Shown here in pieces: positions 52,919-62,155 of a stretch of DNA of 64,000 bases. This DNA comes from Synechococcus sp. CBW1002 (lineage in GTDB: Bacteria > Cyanobacteriota > Cyanobacteriia > PCC-6307 > Cyanobiaceae). The stretch's first letter is position 1. Each line of letters begins with the position of its first letter. Location of the stretch: contig NZ_CP060398.1 in assembly GCF_015840915.1 (NCBI RefSeq), forward strand, positions 1,860,001-1,924,000, written 5' to 3'. The translations under genes and the position numbers were made by a program. The notes under the pieces were generated by a model. It saw only the letters and a list, made by a program, of their open reading frames with translations, did not search any database and was not told where the DNA came from.

Positions 52919-53403
52919 AGCTGATCGAGCTTTTTTGACAGCATCAGCAATGTTGCCGCCTCCGAAAGAGCTTTTTCCTTCTTCTGCAACTCACGTTCAA
53001 GGCGCCGGATCTGGCGTGCCTGCTCCTGGTTTTTGCGCTGTAGATCCCTGTGGTCGGTCATGGTCGGCGCGCTGGGGCCATTGGCATCCTCAGCGGCCTG
53101 GCGCCAGCGGGCAAGCTGTTTGGGGTAGAGGCCCCGCTCACGGCAGTAAGCGCCGAGATCGGGGCCGCTGAGGCCTGCGGCCTGGATCACGGCGGCCAGT
53201 TTGTCGGATGCGCCCCACTGCTCCGGCGGCTTGCTGGTGGCCGGCACCAGCTGGCCCTCTTTCTGCCACTGACTGCGCCAGTTGTAGAGGGTCTGGGTAG
53301 TGATGCCGGTGGAGCGAGCGATCTCGGCCACGCTCTCTCGGTTGGGCGGGCTCATGCGATTGCGGATCTCAGCCCGCACGGCCTGGTCATAAATCGGTTT
53401 CAT
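52894..53403 (-). CDS. IS3-type transposase OrfA
   Basis: 169 residues, starting at an ATG. The helix-turn-helix (ESVAEIARSTGITTQTLYNW) is near residue 25. A second domain AYCRERGLYPKQLARWRQA and a coiled-coil, leucine-zipper-like C-terminus (RRLERELQKKEKALSEA) follow. The end overlaps orfB in a purine-rich stretch (AAGAAGAGGAG) suited to a shift of frame. Related to the fossil orfA at 50935-51348. Confidence 0.88.
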   Translation of the reverse strand: MKPIYDQAVRAEIRNRMSPPNRESVAEIARSTGITTQTLYNWRSQWQKEGQLVPATSKPPEQWGASDKLAAVIQAAGLSGPDLGAYCRERGLYPKQLARWRQAAEDANGPSAPTMTDHRDLQRKNQEQARQIRRLERELQKKEKALSEAATLLMLSKKLDQLWLQEEES

Positions 53404-53459
53404 GGTCCTCGGTTTGGCCCCCTAGTGGATGGGTCAGACCGAGCGGACTTCTTTCCTGA

Positions 53460-54184
53460 CGCAGGGGGTTGGGATGGCGTCCGTTCACTACCACAGGGTG
53501 ATGGAAGCAACCGACTTCTGCCACGGCTCGGAAGCAAGCCAGTCCATCAGATACCACTTCACACCCTATCGCCAATGAATCCTGGGCCCAGTCAGCGATA
53601 GCTGCAAACGAGAACGTCGGGACTGTTGAAAGCTTCACATGAACCGGGCAGCCAGTGTCATCAAGGGAGACGGCGGCAACGATGGGGACCTTGTTTTCCG
53701 ATCCTCGACCTGTCTTGCCACCACGTCGTTCTCCCCCAAGGTAGGCATCATCCACTTGCACCTTTCCCCGCAGGACATAGGCCTCCTCCCGCTCGCTCAT
53801 CGCCTGCATGATCTTGTTGTGAACCAGCCACGCGGTGCGGTAGTTCACTCCGAGATGGCGCATCAGGGCGAGGGAGGAAATGCCGGTCTTGGCCTGTCCC
53901 ACCAAATAGAAAGCGAGGAACCAGGTCGTCAGGGGTAACTTGGTCGCCTCCATGATGGTACCGGCCGTGAGGGTGGCCTGATGGCGGCAGTTCCGGCACT
54001 GGTAGCGCTTGTGGCGCCGGCCATGGATGATCCCATGCTCCTGAGTGTGACAACGTGGGCAACGAAAGCCATCTGGCCAGCGCGCTTGCTCAAGTGCGGC
54101 CTCACACTTCTCCTCTGTGCCGTAGAGCTCTATGAACTGAGGCAGAGAAAGACTCGGCTGGAACTGGATCCGATTCATGGCCAT
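53460..54184 (-). pseudogene. N-terminal part of the IS1595-like transposase
   Basis: The first 240 or so residues of an ISXO2-like transposase. A zinc-finger pair (FRCPRCHTQEHG, YQCRNCRHQATLT) leads, followed by the catalytic Asp region GKVQVDDAYLGGERRGGK and VVSDGLACFRAV. The sequence is intact up to VNGRHPNP, where the IS3-like element interrupts it. The C-terminal piece is at 51377-51626. Confidence 0.87.
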
Positions 54185-54268
54185 AGCGATCCCGACGGGT
54201 ACATGTGTATCAGTCTACGCGCTGGAAGGGCTCTGACGGAGCTTGCTACCTAATCAAGAGCCTACTTG

Positions 54269-56035
54269 GGGACTCCTGAAAAAGATTCTCGGCCCATCGG
54301 CGCCGGATTCGTCCGTTTGCTTCGCGTTAATCAGGCTGGCAAGCGCGGTGACATCAAGTCGGCCAGATCTCAAAAGCCTGGCCTGCAGATGCCCTCAGGC
54401 GCTCTGATCGCTGACCAGGCCATAAAAAAGCTGTAGATCCACCCAAAAAGAAGGACAAAAAGGAGGCGCAGCAGCCTCAAGACCTTTTCCGCGCACATCA
54501 CGACAAAGGCCATCGAGATGGAGGATTCGGCACCAGCTGGTAGACGAGCCATGATCAGATCCAGGGAATACTTGCGCTTTCCAGAGCCAAAGACGCCTTC
54601 CACTTCATTGCGTCGAGCTTGATCAGATCGGAGCTGGTGCTTGTGTGCAGTGGTGACATCAGGATCCTTGGGCGGGCGACCCAATCGCTTGCCGGAGAGG
54701 CGAATACCGTTCCTCGTGCAGAAATGCCTATTCTTGGCCGTGATATAAATCCGGTCGGCGCAGATGCGCTCTGGGTAAGATCCTGTATCCAGCTTGTATT
54801 TTTCCGCCTGAGCGATCAGGTCTTCTCCTTCGTTGTAGGGGTTCCAGCTTATGCGGTGCAGGAACGGAAAGCCGTTTTGAACCGAAACACTGACTTTGGC
54901 TCCAAACTCCACCGCAGCACGTGCTTTGCCTCGCACCATTGGGCGGATATGGGTCTGCACAAGATTCACTAGGCGGTCTGGAATGCTGTTGGTCTGAGAG
55001 GCGAGCAGAAGGCCCTGTTGCCGCTCCAACTCGCTGCAGGCCAACAACTTCTGCCACCAATGCCTCTTAAGCTCGGAAAGCCTTGCCCCGCAGCCGATCA
55101 GAGCATCAATGGCCTTGAGATTCTGCCGCACATAGCCAAGCTGATGTTTAATGGCAGCCTTCACTTTGCGGCGACGTGGTCGTTTTTGCTTCGCCACTCT
55201 CAGGAAATGAGCACGAGCAAGGCCACGGTCGTAGCGAGGTCGATGTCTCCTGAATCCCGATGACTGACTGCACAGATCATCAATGACTCGCTCGGTCGTT
55301 GTGCGAGCCTCGTTGAGGAGCTTGAGGTCTCTGGGATAGGTGATGTCGGCTGGAGTGCAACTGGCATCAATCGTGAGAGTGCCCCAATTCTTTCCTTCTG
55401 GCCAGTCAGCAGGCTTGATCAACGCATCAAGTTCTAGCTGAGCGCCTCCTCCACTGGAATCACGATCATCATGGTCGTCATCGTCTGCTGCCTGAGCAAG
55501 TGCTTCCAGAAGGATCTCTTTGCCGCGCTGCACCACCAGCTCGTTGATAAGGCGCAGATCCTCGTCAGAGAAACGCTTGCGAAAGTGCACCATCATCGAG
55601 GCATCAAACGGTGCCTTGGCTGTGTAGCCCGCAAAGCCGAGAAAGAACTGAATATAGGCGTTCTCTCTGATCTGATGGACTGTCTCTTCGTCGGTGAGCC
55701 CTAACTTCTGTTTGATGTAGAGAGCACCAAAGGCCATTCTCACTGATTTGGCTGGAGCGCCAATTGTGGCGCTGAATTGAGGGGCATAGGTTTCTTCCAG
55801 CTCACCCCATGGGATCAGCCCCTCCAGTTGAACCCAGCGATTCTCGGGATCAAGTGTGCCGCCAAATGGCAGGTGGAACTCCTTGATTGAGATCTGACCG
55901 TTATTGTGCCTCCGGTACATATGGAGCGATCAGGAGTAAAGGCAATCACGGATTGCCTGATTCACGGCCACTTTAGCGGTTTCTCATGCTTGAGACCAGC
56001 TGCGGCGCAATGGATCTGGATTTTTCAGGAGTCCC
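54269..56035 (-). mobile_element. IS5/IS1182-like insertion sequence with target duplication
   Basis: Perfect 15-base inverted repeats GGGACTCCTGAAAAA stand at both ends. TACTTG directly outside each end (54263-54268 and 56036-56041) is the target duplication. It abuts the IS1595-like element; removing both restores a GCCTACTTGTGG target. It carries one intact transposase gene. Confidence 0.9.
54370..55920 (-). CDS. IS5/IS1182-like transposase
   Basis: 516 residues. N-terminal DUF772-type domain (KSVRMAFGALYIKQKLGLTD, YIQFFLGF, FRKRFSDEDL), then the catalytic DDE region beginning GTLTIDASCTPADITYPRDL. Late motifs ERICADRIYITAKNR and RNEVEGVFGSGKRKYSLD follow. The frame is intact. The family is placed between IS5 and IS1182 by eye. 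Confidence 0.85.
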   Translation of the reverse strand: MYRRHNNGQISIKEFHLPFGGTLDPENRWVQLEGLIPWGELEETYAPQFSATIGAPAKSVRMAFGALYIKQKLGLTDEETVHQIRENAYIQFFLGFAGYTAKAPFDASMMVHFRKRFSDEDLRLINELVVQRGKEILLEALAQAADDDDHDDRDSSGGGAQLELDALIKPADWPEGKNWGTLTIDASCTPADITYPRDLKLLNEARTTTERVIDDLCSQSSGFRRHRPRYDRGLARAHFLRVAKQKRPRRRKVKAAIKHQLGYVRQNLKAIDALIGCGARLSELKRHWWQKLLACSELERQQGLLLASQTNSIPDRLVNLVQTHIRPMVRGKARAAVEFGAKVSVSVQNGFPFLHRISWNPYNEGEDLIAQAEKYKLDTGSYPERICADRIYITAKNRHFCTRNGIRLSGKRLGRPPKDPDVTTAHKHQLRSDQARRNEVEGVFGSGKRKYSLDLIMARLPAGAESSISMAFVVMCAEKVLRLLRLLFVLLFGWIYSFFMAWSAIRAPEGICRPGF

Positions 56036-56154
56036 TACTTGTGGAAAGAATGGTCGGGATGGAGAGGTGGCAACGTTTCCTGGCAGAAGGGGACGCGCCC
56101 GAGTATTGTGAGCTCGGACGCTGGTGTCTTCGTGCTTAATGACAAGACTGCACT

Positions 56155-58359
56155 CTAACTGGTGTAGCTTGTAAGACTGTCAGTCAAGAGCCCCTGCGCG
56201 ACTAGTTCATGGAAGGATCCAGTTGCCTTAAGGCGATGATCTTCGATGTAAAGGATCTGATCTGCTTCTTGAATGGTTGAAAGCCGATGAGCTACCACAA
56301 TTCGGGTACAACCTGCATCCCTAATATTCTTGCTAACGACTTCCTGAGACATGGCATCCAAAGCGCTCGTGGCTTCATCTAACAACAAGACCTTAGGCTT
56401 TGAAATAAGAGCTCGGGCTATCCCTAGCCTTTGACGCTCGCCACCAGATATACTGGAACCAACTTCGGTTATGATTGTATCAAGCCCCATTGGCAGTTTT
56501 TGAATCCTCTCATCAATAGCTGCCTGTTTCAAAGCATGCCACACTTCTTCTTCTGTATAATATTTACCAGCACTAACAATTTCGAAAATGCTTCCCGGCG
56601 GAAGTCTTGTTGATTGAATGACGACTCCAACTTGCTGACGATAGTATTTAATGTTCAGCTTAGACAACGGAGTCCCATCAATTGCGATGGAGCCCGACCA
56701 TGGCTCGTACAGGCCAAGAAGCAATTTGAGTATAGTTGTCTTACCGCAACCACTTTTCCCGGTTATGGCCGTAAAACTGCCCGGCTGCACAGAAAAAGAC
56801 AACTCTTTAAATAGAAAGTCACTATCGTTTTCATAGATAAATGAAACATTGTTGAAAGATATTGCCCCCTTGATATTAGCCATCACTGCAGAAGGAGAAT
56901 AACCTTGTTCTTCTTGAGCAAAAATGACTGGCTTAGCGCGATCCCATTCAACCACCGCCTGAGACGCGACGCTAGAGAGGCTGCTTACAGCTGAATGCAG
57001 CTGAGAATTGAATGCCACATAAGCACTGTAAAAAGGAACAAAGATAATGATAGACTGGACAAGTTGCTTGGGATCGGCTTGGCCTGGTGAGAGTATAAAA
57101 TTATAGACTAAATAAAAATAAATTGCAAGTGTTCCTAGAGGATTCCAAATCGAGTTAAAGCTGCTTAATAAGCCACTCCAGTACATGATTCGACGATCAA
57201 GATTGGTTGCCAATGAAATCTTACTTGTCCACTCTTTGAAAACAAAGGGCTCACTTCCTGTGGAGCGGATCTGAGGCATTCCAAATATTGTTTGGTACGA
57301 AAAGTCGGCCATATCTGCATAGGCTTTAGCCTTGGGTAGCTGTAGAAGTGATTGCCTATGAATTAAAAATACAGTAACTACAATGCTTACAAGGGTCACT
57401 CCTGCTGCAACAAAAGCTAGATTTCGATCATATGTAAACATCAATACAAAGTAGACAGCCGAAAATACTAGCGTAAGCAGGGCCAGTAGTACTTGGTTCC
57501 CAAGAAGTTGCCTGATTGTCGATATAGATGATACGCGCATCATTAAGTCAGCTGCCGTATATTTTTGAAAGAATTTAAAAGGTAACTTAAGTACCTTGGT
57601 CCACACGGCAGTCTGCAATTTGGTATTGACGCTAAACTCAATGGCCAAGAGAGAAAGCGACTGAAAATGTCTACATATTGCCGAACTAATAATGATAAGA
57701 GTCGCTGGTATAATGCTTTGAATTAAAAGCGAAAGGCTTGACGAAGGGATGACCGTCTGCACTAGAAAGCTGGTAATCCATGGTACCGCTAATCCAAGTA
57801 TGGCCACCAAGAGCGAGGCAAATACGATAACGAGCAATTTAATAGTATCTGTTCGGAACGCGTATTTGAGTAATGAAAATGGAGATGTAACACTACTCGG
57901 AAAGTGCGAATATGCCTCAAAGATCTTATTTGGCTTTCTTAGGATATTGGGATCAGGATTTTTTGCTATGGCGCCATCATATGGATTGTAGGTGTAGCTT
58001 TTTCCTTTGCGTGTAAAGAATACGACATGGGAGCCATCATCCCGAATGACGAGAGTAGGCAAGGTGGGAGGATCGGCTATTGATACCCCAATCGTATCAA
58101 TGGATGTTCGACGCAAATGGATCTGGTTATACTCATATAAATCTACAAGACTGGTATCCTTGACGAGGCGAAGGGTAGTATCTATTGCAAGTAAAGAGTG
58201 GATAAAAGCAAGGGCATCATAGGCATCAATATTGGTTCGCTCTGGCAAGGACTGATCAAGTAACGATGGATCATCGGTGCAGTCTAAAATGGCCTGCAAT
58301 GTTTGAATCCTTGATTGAGAAAAGGAGTCGTTATTGTCATTCATGCTGTTATTGATCAT
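56155..58359 (-). CDS. NHLM-type ABC transporter, second subunit (no peptidase)
   Basis: 734 residues. The N-terminal 150 residues (VIRDDGSHVVFFTRKGKSYT) resemble the cyclic-nucleotide-like or degenerate domain of NHLM bacteriocin ABC2 proteins, followed by six helices and an ATPase. Walker A GKSGCGKT, signature SISGGERQRLG, Walker B KVLLLDEATSALD and H-loop VVAHRLS are all intact. The gene is AT-rich compared with the core genome. It overlaps the peptidase-containing transporter gene by 4 bp and is the last of three coupled genes that would export the Nif11-leader peptides. Confidence 0.9.
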   Translation of the reverse strand: MINNSMNDNNDSFSQSRIQTLQAILDCTDDPSLLDQSLPERTNIDAYDALAFIHSLLAIDTTLRLVKDTSLVDLYEYNQIHLRRTSIDTIGVSIADPPTLPTLVIRDDGSHVVFFTRKGKSYTYNPYDGAIAKNPDPNILRKPNKIFEAYSHFPSSVTSPFSLLKYAFRTDTIKLLVIVFASLLVAILGLAVPWITSFLVQTVIPSSSLSLLIQSIIPATLIIISSAICRHFQSLSLLAIEFSVNTKLQTAVWTKVLKLPFKFFQKYTAADLMMRVSSISTIRQLLGNQVLLALLTLVFSAVYFVLMFTYDRNLAFVAAGVTLVSIVVTVFLIHRQSLLQLPKAKAYADMADFSYQTIFGMPQIRSTGSEPFVFKEWTSKISLATNLDRRIMYWSGLLSSFNSIWNPLGTLAIYFYLVYNFILSPGQADPKQLVQSIIIFVPFYSAYVAFNSQLHSAVSSLSSVASQAVVEWDRAKPVIFAQEEQGYSPSAVMANIKGAISFNNVSFIYENDSDFLFKELSFSVQPGSFTAITGKSGCGKTTILKLLLGLYEPWSGSIAIDGTPLSKLNIKYYRQQVGVVIQSTRLPPGSIFEIVSAGKYYTEEEVWHALKQAAIDERIQKLPMGLDTIITEVGSSISGGERQRLGIARALISKPKVLLLDEATSALDAMSQEVVSKNIRDAGCTRIVVAHRLSTIQEADQILYIEDHRLKATGSFHELVAQGLLTDSLTSYTS

Positions 58360-60512
58360 TGGCTTACCTTCTCAAGCTCTACCATTTTGTTAAAGGCTCC
58401 GTTCATTTGTAGAAGTTTAGAAGGGGGACCAGATTCAATAACTTTTCCGCCATCCATAACATAAACATAGTCACTACTAAGGGCTGAGTATAGCCTGTGA
58501 GCCACTGTAATTGTTGTAATCTGACGAGATCTTATGTTGTTAAGGACAGCTTGTTCGGTTGCATCGTCGAGTGCACTCGTAGCCTCATCAAGAATCAAAA
58601 TGCTGGGATTTCTGGCAAGAGATCTAGCTATTGTCAGCCTCTGCTTCTGGCCTCCACTTAAGATTGACCCGAAGGAACCAAGACGCTTTGAATAAGATTC
58701 AGCATACTCTAATATTTTGGATTCAATCTCAGCATCTTGACATGAGGAGTAAATCTGCTCCTTTGGTATGCGCGTATCCCAGAGAGCAATATTATCATAA
58801 AAGTCAGTATCAAATAGCATAACGTCTTGAGGTATGTAGCCAAGAAACTTGCGAAAGTAATCTGTATCAATCTCTTGAATCTTCAGCTTGCCAACATAGA
58901 TATTGCCTGATTCAGGCTCAATCAAGCCAGAAATTATCTTTAAGAGCGTCGACTTACCTGATCCACTCGGGCCAACAATTGTTGTATGCGACTTTTCAGG
59001 AATAATCATAGATAAATCTTTAAAAAAATAATCTTCATAGAGGCTAAATTTAAAATTAATATTACGGATCTCCAAAGAGGAATCCTGTGGAAGTATCCCA
59101 AATGTTGAATCTAAATTTGCTACAAGGGAACGCACGTTGGGGTCCTTGTCAGATCCGTTAATGTCTTGGACCCTTCCAATCACACCCTCAAGGCTTTGCA
59201 TGGCTGGACCTAATTGTACCAAGGCTGTGATTGGAGCTTGCAAAATACTGCTAAGGAATTGAAATGCTAATAGTCCACCAACAGTAAACTCACCGACGAG
59301 TATTAAGTATCCACCCAGTAAAATTGAGCCAATATCGAGAAATAACGTGCTAGCAAAGCTCAGGGTGGAAAGATTTGTTTGCTTGATCCCTAGTTCTTGA
59401 GAAGTCTGATTAACGGGGACAAAGTAGTCCATCCATGAATTAAGAGAAGACGACTCCATCCCGGTAGACTTAACTGTTTCTATATCAACGATAGAAAGCA
59501 ATCCCTTGGAATAGAGAAGTCCTTGATCCATGGCGAGCTTCTTATTGTCGTCTGCAGTTCCTGCAATTTGCCTATTGGTAAAGTACATGTTCAGCATGGT
59601 ACCAAACAAGGTCAATAGAGTTAAGGGCCAAGAGATAAGAAAGACTGCAAATAAAACAATTGCAGCTTGAAGCAATGTTGTTCCATAAGAGTATATAATG
59701 CTGATAACGCTCTGAGAATAAACCAATCCTAGCGTCATTCGACTTGATAGCTCGGATGCAGAGCGCTGAGCTATGAATTTATAATTGGCCTCGAAAAGCT
59801 TTGAAAAAATAGCGGCGCTATAGCGCCTGCTCAGGTTAAATTGCAAACGGCGAGCAATTGCCGAGCTAATATTGGAGGAAGCAAAGATAAAGATAATGGC
59901 CAATAAGATAAGAATGACAATTGGCATTCCATAGTATGCACGCTGCTTGCTTAGGAAAGAGTTGACAAATTCGGACGTAGATGACGAGAGGAATAGCGTT
60001 GGGACAATTCCTATTACTCCTATCGCTAGATTTACTAGAGTAATCTTGGGATAGTAAAAAGGTACCCTGAATATCTCTTTCAAGAGATTAGTAGGCGCTC
60101 CACTCTTCTTGAATTCTGGGCCGGGTTTGATTACAAGAGCTACACCGGTATAGAATTTAAGAAATTCAGAGGCTGGCAAGGACCAACGACCCTGTGACGG
60201 ATCGGACAGATAAGCGCGCCCATTCTTGAAGCCTTCGAGGATAAGAAAATGATTAAAGTTCCAAAAGATAATGCAAGGCAGTTTATCATCGGTTAGTTGA
60301 TCAGCGGGAATTCGAAAGCCCCTCGCCTCCATGCCTTGTGTACGGGCCGCCTTCAGGAGATTGAGTGCATTAGAGCCATCTCTGGAGACGCCGCAGACAT
60401 CTCGCAATTCCGAAATACTCTTGTACTTTCCATAGTAAGCAAGAATTGCAGAGAGCGAGGCAGCGCCACACTCAACCACGTCATACTGTAAAACCGGCTT
60501 GACGTACTTCAT
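58356..60512 (-). CDS. C39-peptidase ABC transporter (NHLM type)
   Basis: 718 residues. The N-terminal C39 peptidase cuts after double glycine: catalytic Cys in YDVVECGAASLSAIL near residue 15, His in NFNHFLILEG near 90, Asp in LSDPSQGRW near 105. Six membrane helices follow, then the ATPase with Walker A GPSGSGKST, signature ILSGGQKQRL, Walker B ILILDEATSALDD. This fits the GG-ended leaders of the precursors at 48.8-49.5 kb. It begins one base past the adaptor gene's stop. Confidence 0.93.
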   Translation of the reverse strand: MKYVKPVLQYDVVECGAASLSAILAYYGKYKSISELRDVCGVSRDGSNALNLLKAARTQGMEARGFRIPADQLTDDKLPCIIFWNFNHFLILEGFKNGRAYLSDPSQGRWSLPASEFLKFYTGVALVIKPGPEFKKSGAPTNLLKEIFRVPFYYPKITLVNLAIGVIGIVPTLFLSSSTSEFVNSFLSKQRAYYGMPIVILILLAIIFIFASSNISSAIARRLQFNLSRRYSAAIFSKLFEANYKFIAQRSASELSSRMTLGLVYSQSVISIIYSYGTTLLQAAIVLFAVFLISWPLTLLTLFGTMLNMYFTNRQIAGTADDNKKLAMDQGLLYSKGLLSIVDIETVKSTGMESSSLNSWMDYFVPVNQTSQELGIKQTNLSTLSFASTLFLDIGSILLGGYLILVGEFTVGGLLAFQFLSSILQAPITALVQLGPAMQSLEGVIGRVQDINGSDKDPNVRSLVANLDSTFGILPQDSSLEIRNINFKFSLYEDYFFKDLSMIIPEKSHTTIVGPSGSGKSTLLKIISGLIEPESGNIYVGKLKIQEIDTDYFRKFLGYIPQDVMLFDTDFYDNIALWDTRIPKEQIYSSCQDAEIESKILEYAESYSKRLGSFGSILSGGQKQRLTIARSLARNPSILILDEATSALDDATEQAVLNNIRSRQITTITVAHRLYSALSSDYVYVMDGGKVIESGPPSKLLQMNGAFNKMVELEKVSQ

Positions 60513-61877
60513 CTATTGATTTCCTGGGAAGGTCGTGGGGCCTTCAAGTCCTGTATACTTCTTGAAATACGGTATTGCAATCTGCAGCGGAGTTTGGGTG
60601 TCGACAGCTATACTAATGTCAAGTTGAACCCCAACTCTTGGGGCGGCGTCGGGGCTGCTATTACCCGTCCATCTGTATTGATTGTCTGCACCAACTTTCT
60701 CTAGGGCCATTAGTATAACAGTAGGAGTTTGATCGGAATTTGATGCCGCACCCACTGCAGACTGTAGGCCACTTAGTTTGGCGATGGTCTCGCGATCTTT
60801 TGAGTAAGGCAAGACCTGCGTGATGTATCCCTTAATCCCTCCGTATTGAGACTTGTCTACCCCTTGTGGTGTGGCGACGACTTTCATGCCTGTCCGGACA
60901 AGGCTTGAGTAATTATCATCAACAAAGCCGATGACTTGATCGGGAAGCTGGCTTGGGGGGACGGAGGAAATGGACATTACAGTTGTGCCTGCCTCTACAA
61001 GTTGCTGAGTTCCCAAGTCAAGACTAACGACATACCCTTCGGCCGGGGAAATGATATAGTGCTTATTGATAAATCCTTTCAGTGTTGTGAACAATTCAGC
61101 CTGTGCCGATTTTTCTTTGGCTTCTAACTCCGCAAGGCGGGACTTAAGATTAGTTATTTGAGTGGCAGTCTGCGCGGCTGCAGATTTGGCAGAAAGCACT
61201 TGCTGGTTGTCTGAGGCACCTTGCGTCAATAATCCCTCGTATGACGAAACTAAATCACTCTTGAGGCGCAACTCTTTTTGATACATCTCTATATCAGTGA
61301 GTGCGGCTCTGCGGGCTGCTCGAATCTCGTTAAGGCCTGAATAGGTTCTGCCAACGCTCGTGCGCAGGTCGGCGCGTTCAGTCTCGTTAATAATAAGTCC
61401 CAGAATCTGGTGTTCTTTGACTGCGAAGCCGGATGTGCCAATCGTTTCCGCTAATGACGTTGTACTAGTTAATGCCGCGTACTTTCTAAAGCTTTGGTCT
61501 GTCGAGTCTTCGAGGAGGGCGTTGGCCAGCTGGATCATCTGCTCTGTGCTCGGCAATTGAGATATCCGCTGAAAATAGAATGAGATTATTTCTCGGTCAA
61601 CAGTTTGGCGCAATGTAATAATTTCAGGGCTAAAGAGAATAACTCTTCCGGAGGAGTTTGTGGAGACTGGGATGTTTTGATTGACATCAAGAATGATCCC
61701 GCTTGCGGGAACTCTAATCGGAATGGGTGCAACGGCTGCCCAGGCTGTTGCAAGAAAGGCCGCGGTAAAAAGTGTTCCAATCACCAAGCGCGTAGGAAGC
61801 AGCAGTAATGAGGCCGGTCGTGAAATGGGAGTCGATCGACGAGCATCGAGAGCTTCCTTGGAAAATATGCTATCCAA
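60513..61877 (-). CDS. HlyD-type adaptor of the NHLM export system
   Basis: 454 residues from a TTG start giving DSIFSKEALDARRS, close to the usual opening of NHLM secretion proteins. One membrane helix follows (LVIGTLFTAAFLATAWAAV), then a lipoyl half (IPVRVPASG-like, NSSGRVILFSPE), a long coiled coil and the second lipoyl half (ISPAEGYVVSLDLGTQQLVE). It bridges the inner-membrane ABC transporters to an outer-membrane channel. No channel gene is in the window. First gene of the three-gene export operon. Confidence 0.9.
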   Translation of the reverse strand: MDSIFSKEALDARRSTPISRPASLLLLPTRLVIGTLFTAAFLATAWAAVAPIPIRVPASGIILDVNQNIPVSTNSSGRVILFSPEIITLRQTVDREIISFYFQRISQLPSTEQMIQLANALLEDSTDQSFRKYAALTSTTSLAETIGTSGFAVKEHQILGLIINETERADLRTSVGRTYSGLNEIRAARRAALTDIEMYQKELRLKSDLVSSYEGLLTQGASDNQQVLSAKSAAAQTATQITNLKSRLAELEAKEKSAQAELFTTLKGFINKHYIISPAEGYVVSLDLGTQQLVEAGTTVMSISSVPPSQLPDQVIGFVDDNYSSLVRTGMKVVATPQGVDKSQYGGIKGYITQVLPYSKDRETIAKLSGLQSAVGAASNSDQTPTVILMALEKVGADNQYRWTGNSSPDAAPRVGVQLDISIAVDTQTPLQIAIPYFKKYTGLEGPTTFPGNQ

Positions 61878-62155
61878 TGCGTCCTGAGATCGAGGGTGTG
61901 ACTATCTCTCATTATGCGGATGAAGCCCCTCCCTTGTCAACACAGGCCTGATCCAACGCTGACTTCCCGTCTGCTTGGTGTCAACATACCTAAAAGTGAG
62001 CTCAATCCGTGCTCGTGGCCGCTCGCACGCCTCCTAGGAGCCCGTCGCGCAGAGATCACCGTCTGCACTCTCCACAAACGCTCCTAAATCTGCCCAGATC
62101 CCAGTGACTGCAATGGATCTGGGTGAGAAAATAGGGCATTAAGAAGCCCAAATCC
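61878..62155. other. Intergenic region upstream of the export operon
   Basis: About 280 bp between the export operon start and a transposase fossil. It must hold the leftward promoter for the transporter genes, but I can define no clear -10/-35 pair, operator or small coding frame with a Gly-Gly motif. Its composition is intermediate between the core genome and the AT-rich transporter genes. Confidence 0.5.

Larger units (their letters stand above)
51627..53459 (-). mobile_element. IS3-like element inserted in the IS1595-like transposase
   Basis: Inverted repeats TCAGGGAAGTTGTCCGCTCG on the left and TCAGGAAAGAAGTCCGCTCG (opposite strand) on the right agree at all but three or so positions. 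The element has two overlapping transposase frames, orfA and orfB, read leftward. A clear target duplication is not seen, so exact ends are approximate. Confidence 0.8.
51371..54259. mobile_element. IS1595-like element, split by an IS3-like element
   Basis: Terminal inverted repeats starting TCTTGATTAGGTAGCAAGCT on the left and the same on the opposite strand on the right are near-identical over 23 bases. GCCTAC occurs directly outside both ends, a probable target duplication. It carries an ISXO2-like transposase gene broken by the element at 51627-53459, so it is inactive. Confidence 0.85.
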
